Shown in pieces: positions 49,901 to 52,592 of a stretch of 52,592 nucleotides of DNA. The translations under genes and the position numbers were made by a program. The stretch is from SYIM01 sp041182885 (GTDB lineage: Bacteria; Pseudomonadota; Gammaproteobacteria; Burkholderiales; Burkholderiaceae_E): positions 1 through 52,592 of the forward strand of contig JBMSQB010000025.1 in the NCBI GenBank assembly GCA_049423065.1. Direction: 5' to 3'. The notes under the pieces were generated by a model that was not told where the DNA came from, made no database searches, and saw nothing but the letters and a program-made list of their open reading frames with translations. The number at the start of each line of letters is the position of its first letter. The stretch's first letter is position 1.

Positions 49901-51875
49901 GTCGTCCGAGCGGGTCGCGCTCGACGCGGCGGATGATCGACTCCGGGTGGACCACCGCCTCCAGCCGGCGGAGCCGGTCATAGCGGAACTCGGTGCGCGC
50001 GATCACCGTCGGCCAGGGATCGGGTTGCGCCGCGCCCGCTGCGGGCGTGGGCGTGGGCATCGGCATCAGCATCGGCGTGGACGTAGGCGTGGGCGCCCCA
50101 ATCGGCGCAGGCCCCAGCTGTTCGAGCGCAACCCGCTTGCCCGCGAGATCGCCGCTCTCGGCATGAATCACGCGCACGGCGCGCGCCACGGGACGCACGC
50201 CGTCGGAGTACGGCGCCCACCCCCGCTCGACCAGCCGGGTGATCTGCCCGCGATCGTTGTACGCGAGTTCGATGTGTCGCCGCCTGCCCATGAGTACACC
50301 CGGCGCATCAATCGCGGTCGGCCGCGCAAGCGGATCTGCATCCGGATAGCTGAACCGCCATACCGGCGCCTCGGCGTCGGTTCCCCGGACCAGACTCGCC
50401 ACCCGGCCCGAGGCGTCGTAGACCAGCCGCCAGATGCCGATGCCAACCGGCCGGCCCTGCGCATCACGCTGGACGGCCTGCGCGACGCTCGGACAAAGCG
50501 GGCAGCCCGGACCGTCGGCCGCCACCAGCGTCGGCTCGCCCGATGACGCAATCCGCCATCGATACCGGGTGCGCGCGCCACGAAAGACGAGTTCGGTTTC
50601 GCCCGCGTGTCCGCCGGCATCGTCCAACCGGTATTGCGCGAGCAGTTCTGTGTGGGGTTCGTTCACATCACCCACGCTCGCCACGACCCGACCGTCAGCC
50701 TGGTAGCGAAAACGGCTGCGCCGTCCATCGGGCTCGGTGGTACCGGTGAGCCTGCCCGCGCCCGCGGCGTCCTCGTAATGGTGCTGAACCAGCCGACCAT
50801 CCGGATAGCGCACCCCGGTGAGCCGCCGCTCGCTGTCATACGCATAGCGGATCGACTGGCCGTCGGGCAGAGCCAGCTCGATCAGACGCCCCGCCTGGTG
50901 GACGAGCCGGATCGCCCGACCGTGGCGATCTTCCACCCGCGCCAGTCGCCCCTGCTCGTCATAAGCAAGCAGCAAGCGGTCCAGGTCGGGGGCCTGCACC
51001 TGGGAAAGCCTGCCGCGCGTATCGAACACCAGCCGGCGGCCGGACGGCCAGCGCCAGACCCAGGGATGGTCGGGCGCCTGCGCGTCCTCTTCGACCACCC
51101 CGTCGGACAGATCGGCGCCCTGGTAGCGAACCCGGCCCTCGGCGAGTCGCGTGACCGGCTGCATCGTGATCCGCCGACCATCGGCCTGCAGCAGTTGCAG
51201 TTCGGCCGCCGGCAGGCCGGCCCCCGGCGCGCGGGCGAGGCGCCGGCGGGCGAGCCGAGTGTCGAAGCTGTGGCTCCAGCCCGGCCCGAGGGACAGCGAG
51301 AACGTATTGGCGCTCGAATAGAACCGGCTGAACTGCAGGATCAGCGACTCGCCGGCCGAGACCTGCTCGAGCGCGCCGGTTGCCCGGCCGCTTGCATCCA
51401 CGGCGGTGACCGTGTCGACAGCGGGCAGCACCAGATCGATGCGGTGCTCGTGCTTGGCGCCGGTCACCACATCAAAGGGGTTCCCCGCGCTGCGCTCGGG
51501 CGCGGCCGGCGGCAAACTGGCGGGCTCAGCCTGGGCCGACGACGACGGGCTGCCTGCGCAGTCGGGCACGGCATTGCCGCGCGGACCCGCAAGCGCGTCG
51601 GTCAGCGCGATTTCGGCGCGGCTCAGCGGCCCCAGCAGTCCCAGGCCATCGAGCACCGACCCGACTGGCGTGGCGGTCCGGGGCGCGCCCGGCCAGCCGC
51701 CCGCCGGGCTGCAGGCAGACCATCCCGGCCCGGCCGCTGCCAGCAACAGCCAAGCGAGGAGCGCGACGACCCTGACACGCGCGCGCCATGGCGGGCGCGC
51801 GCAGCGCTGGCGCGGAGCCGGCGGCGAAGGCGTAAAAGCGGGCGCAGGCGCGCCCCGAAGCAATCGATGCGTCAT
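46983..51875 (-). CDS. Rhs/YD-repeat protein with C-terminal DUF2235 lipase-like domain
   Basis: A 1630-residue protein. A hydrophobic stretch at about 36-52 (VVALLAWLLLAAAGPGW) followed by SAC suggests secretion. A DUF6531-like segment (NPFDVVTGAKHEH ... LQFSRFYSS) precedes many YD repeats, and the Rhs core closes at RYLEPDPLGLAAGWNLHAY. After the DPLGL junction a DUF2235 alpha/beta-hydrolase domain begins (FAFDGTGN), with nucleophile elbow GFSRG (Ser1374) and GDHGDIGGSH, as in type VI phospholipase effectors. There is no PAAR domain. ATG 51875 is chosen over TTG 51911; both lack a good ribosome-binding site. The gene has no neighbouring immunity-like ORF. Confidence 0.88.
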   Translation of the reverse strand: MTHRLLRGAPAPAFTPSPPAPRQRCARPPWRARVRVVALLAWLLLAAAGPGWSACSPAGGWPGAPRTATPVGSVLDGLGLLGPLSRAEIALTDALAGPRGNAVPDCAGSPSSSAQAEPASLPPAAPERSAGNPFDVVTGAKHEHRIDLVLPAVDTVTAVDASGRATGALEQVSAGESLILQFSRFYSSANTFSLSLGPGWSHSFDTRLARRRLARAPGAGLPAAELQLLQADGRRITMQPVTRLAEGRVRYQGADLSDGVVEEDAQAPDHPWVWRWPSGRRLVFDTRGRLSQVQAPDLDRLLLAYDEQGRLARVEDRHGRAIRLVHQAGRLIELALPDGQSIRYAYDSERRLTGVRYPDGRLVQHHYEDAAGAGRLTGTTEPDGRRSRFRYQADGRVVASVGDVNEPHTELLAQYRLDDAGGHAGETELVFRGARTRYRWRIASSGEPTLVAADGPGCPLCPSVAQAVQRDAQGRPVGIGIWRLVYDASGRVASLVRGTDAEAPVWRFSYPDADPLARPTAIDAPGVLMGRRRHIELAYNDRGQITRLVERGWAPYSDGVRPVARAVRVIHAESGDLAGKRVALEQLGPAPIGAPTPTSTPMLMPMPTPTPAAGAAQPDPWPTVIARTEFRYDRLRRLEAVVHPESIIRRVERDPLGRPVREVLADGLVITRRFDAGWQLARLDHGARVFEWLRDRQGRLSAIGQGTGRPVPIDHPALSRLVSDHSSQKLAWAGHPLPTTPSSAPGVETQPPGSLPLGLLIVSPALVQMDADGRTTETRFDDLGRVIEERSAQRGVRQVFHDARGHPVKMVLPDGSLELREFDAAGRLLFREQAAAGTRIGTRFLWTGMRLVGLDHPEHDLRAAHDEAGRLRRLTHRLGVQSIHYDFSYDGASRLSERSLGDGMRLRYEYDAAGRPHRLGLVLPDRTDPVWLVESVEYQAGDAVVERLGAGVRALRRFDGEGRLASLDWRRERGGESLARFEIRRRDDGLVAAIGRLDGEERFGFDAAGRLIVRERQHAGGATRRSFYHYSPGGDLRLLRDESGRTESVLPAASDPAGRPRRHGPWLLGYGASGRIERAERSPDALPAREQTASSASAIDYRYNALGERVLKRVHGPLPHTTRFLYHQNALVAELDAAGRITRHFIRWQGRVVAIVEPDLQPLAAGRRGARPPAITWLLADPLGTPQVAIDQTGRPVWRVRLGAYGEVLEEEGRFDQPLRLPGQYHDRETGLHDNYQRTYDPRHGRYLEPDPLGLAAGWNLHAYAAGNPVQATDPLGLILFAFDGTGNSDPASGRDTLSNVAKFFSLHSASDRHYMSGVGTLDRGSGIGADAFDTLQASSARRRVDHMLGVLDRALRSPETRGAPVNVDVIGFSRGAAMARDFANTVAARISNGHYLSLQRCVSLNFIGLWDTVAQFGLNGQANAQWNLGVPPQARVVVHAVALNEQRRFFPLESIGPDQAAPAGGWRLERGFIGDHGDIGGSHANGDLSDVALGWMVEQARKAGVGLKALDVAWQTVTEPLLHDARSVIAPGPDREFRIPLAPGERTGAPPAGQATTGARPMASADPRGSGRPMAQLGAGLDRSRAEAMIRRYPYLLRGHDGAATLAGSVDMAAYSTWLAEHYALDVRY
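49686..49742. other. AT-richer patch inside the Rhs gene
   Basis: A roughly 55-base stretch with TAGCTTTTGAG and CTTACTAATCGACTTAAGG has clearly lower GC and rarer codons than all surrounding DNA. It stays in frame, coding for a segment around PALSRLVSDHSSQKLAWAG between YD repeats. It may be a small insertion or recombination scar. Confidence 0.5.
50044..50097. repeat. Hexanucleotide repeat within the Rhs gene
   Basis: Nine 6-base units of the type GGCGTG or GGCATC (two degenerate) run in frame and encode a Pro-Thr/Pro-Met-rich linker (PTPTSTPMLMPMPTPTP) between two YD-repeat blocks. Unit size is a multiple of three, so length changes would not shift the frame. Confidence 0.8.
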
Positions 51876-51895
51876 GCACCAATAGTCGGGGCGGG

Positions 51896-51913
51896 GATTG
51901 CAAGCCCGCAATC
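51896..51913. repeat. Short inverted repeat in the rhs/chrA divergent spacer
   Basis: GATTGC and GCAATC flank a six-base centre just upstream of the rhs ATG, in the 117-base divergent spacer. It could be an operator or mRNA hairpin. No confident -35/-10 pair for either gene is visible in the spacer. Confidence 0.3.
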
Positions 51914-51992
51914 AGCCAGGTGGCCAGTCCAAGCGGACGAGGCGGGCAGGCACTATGCTCTGGGCTTGCCCACAAATCCGTGACTGAGCCCG

Positions 51993-52592
51993 ATGACCGC
52001 ACCGCCCGACCCCACGCAGCCTGCGGCCGACCCGGGCGAACACGCCCCCGGCCCGCAGCCGGTGCCTGCCCAGTCGTCGCCGGTGCCTTTTGCCGATGCG
52101 CTCCTCTTCTGGCTGAAGCTTGGCTTCATCAGCTTTGGCGGACCGGCAGGACAGATCGCGCTCATGCATGAGCATCTGGTCGAGCGTCGGCGCTGGATCT
52201 CGGAAAAGCGCTTCATGCATGCGCTCAACTACTGCATGTTGCTGCCGGGCCCCGAGGCACAACAGCTTGCCACCTACCTCGGTTGGCTCATGCACCGGAG
52301 TGCGGGTGGCATCCTTGCGGGGCTGCTCTTCGTACTGCCATCCTTCATCCTGATCACCCTGATCGCCTGGGGCTACATGGCGTATGGGCACCTCCCCGCC
52401 GTGAGCGGGCTCATGGAGGGCATCAAGCCGGCGGTGGTGGCACTGGTGCTGGTCGCGGGCTGGCGAATGGGCTCACGCACCCTCCGGCAGGTTCGTCTGG
52501 GGCTGATCGCGATCGGCGCTTTTGTTGCGCTTCACCTGGGCGGACTGCCGTTTCCACTGGTGATCGCCGCCGCCGCGCTGGTCGGGCTGATC
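51993..52592 (+). CDS. chrA: Chromate transporter ChrA, N-terminal part (cut by window end)
   Basis: The first 200 codons of a CHR-family membrane transporter that runs off the right edge. After a Pro-rich N-terminal tail of about 30 residues come the family motifs FWLKLGFISFGGPAGQIALMH, RRWISEKRF, ALNYCMLLPGPEAQQLATYLGW and the membrane segments of the first CHR domain. ChrA exports chromate using the membrane potential; long bidomain forms of about 400 residues are usual. ATG 51993 is the first in-frame start, with no clear ribosome-binding site. It is divergent from the Rhs gene. Confidence 0.92.
   Translation, partial: MTAPPDPTQPAADPGEHAPGPQPVPAQSSPVPFADALLFWLKLGFISFGGPAGQIALMHEHLVERRRWISEKRFMHALNYCMLLPGPEAQQLATYLGWLMHRSAGGILAGLLFVLPSFILITLIAWGYMAYGHLPAVSGLMEGIKPAVVALVLVAGWRMGSRTLRQVRLGLIAIGAFVALHLGGLPFPLVIAAAALVGLI

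Noticed and set aside
48090..51983. Two long plus-strand open frames antisense to the Rhs gene, considered as a possible immunity gene
   Set aside because: Composition is that of antisense YD-repeat DNA, with no start signal or domain. Neither behaves like an immunity protein gene.

Overview
The window is one uninterrupted, high-GC, gene-dense stretch of bacterial chromosome. I see no rRNA, tRNA, CRISPR array, insertion sequence or phage gene, and no gene-free gap longer than about 225 bases. Gene content points to a betaproteobacterium, most likely a member of the Burkholderiales: a leucine-degradation (liu) operon under a MerR-type LiuR regulator with aceK inside it, an mreBCD-mrdA-rodA cluster divergent from gatCAB, pcaIJF, and a fused isobutyryl-CoA mutase (IcmF). 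The taxonomic call is inference from gene families and arrangement only.

Layout. (1) 1-1230: tail of an unseen gene, a CGG-rich spacer and guaC (GMP reductase). (2) 1216-15157, minus strand: thirteen tightly packed genes, read from liuR leftwards: liuR, PaaI-type thioesterase, liuA (isovaleryl-CoA dehydrogenase), aceK, thiolase, a second acyl-CoA dehydrogenase, liuB and liuD (methylcrotonyl-CoA carboxylase), a GhrA-like reductase, liuE (HMG-CoA lyase), a DUF1289 protein, an MBL-fold hydrolase and a GNAT acetyltransferase. Together they encode most of leucine/isovalerate breakdown to acetoacetate plus acetyl-CoA. The methylglutaconyl-CoA hydratase (liuC) is absent. (3) 15212-22333: SMUG1-type uracil-DNA glycosylase, a cupin dioxygenase-like gene, then the rod-shape operon mreB-mreC-mreD-mrdA-rodA on the minus strand. 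(4) 22513-26288: gatC, gatA, an unknown lipoprotein, gatB. (5) 26373-29504, minus: AhpD-like protein, pyrE, xth, M48 peptidase. (6) 29596-35714, plus: AmpG-like permease, pcaI-pcaJ-pcaF, SnoaL-like protein, TauE/SafE-type permease, Hsp20. (7) 35736-41533: divergent copZ/copA, DHH phosphoesterase, PRPP-synthetase-like gene and an APH-like kinase, partly overlapping at their 3' ends. (8) 41619-43531: enol-lactonase-like hydrolase and an LLM flavin oxidoreductase. (9) 43577-51875, minus: icmF and a very large Rhs gene ending in a DUF2235 lipase-like domain. (10) 51993 to the right edge: a chromate transporter cut by the window end.

The most interesting link is regulatory. A palindrome GTTGACGT-TT-ACGTCAAC lies just upstream of liuR. 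A close variant lies upstream of the thioesterase-liuA part of the operon. A doubled, overlapping version lies upstream of icmF, 32 kb away, placed over a good -35/-10 pair. Two IcmF residues (Phe609 and Gln753) sit exactly 11 positions from the recalled substrate-determining residues of the Cupriavidus enzyme. This suggests that IcmF, which can interconvert isovaleryl-CoA and pivalyl-CoA, belongs to the leucine/isovalerate regulon here. Other points of note are the orphan Rhs-DUF2235 protein without a visible immunity gene, and the hsp20-copZA-DHH-PRPP synthetase-kinase block, which resembles stress-response gene neighbourhoods.
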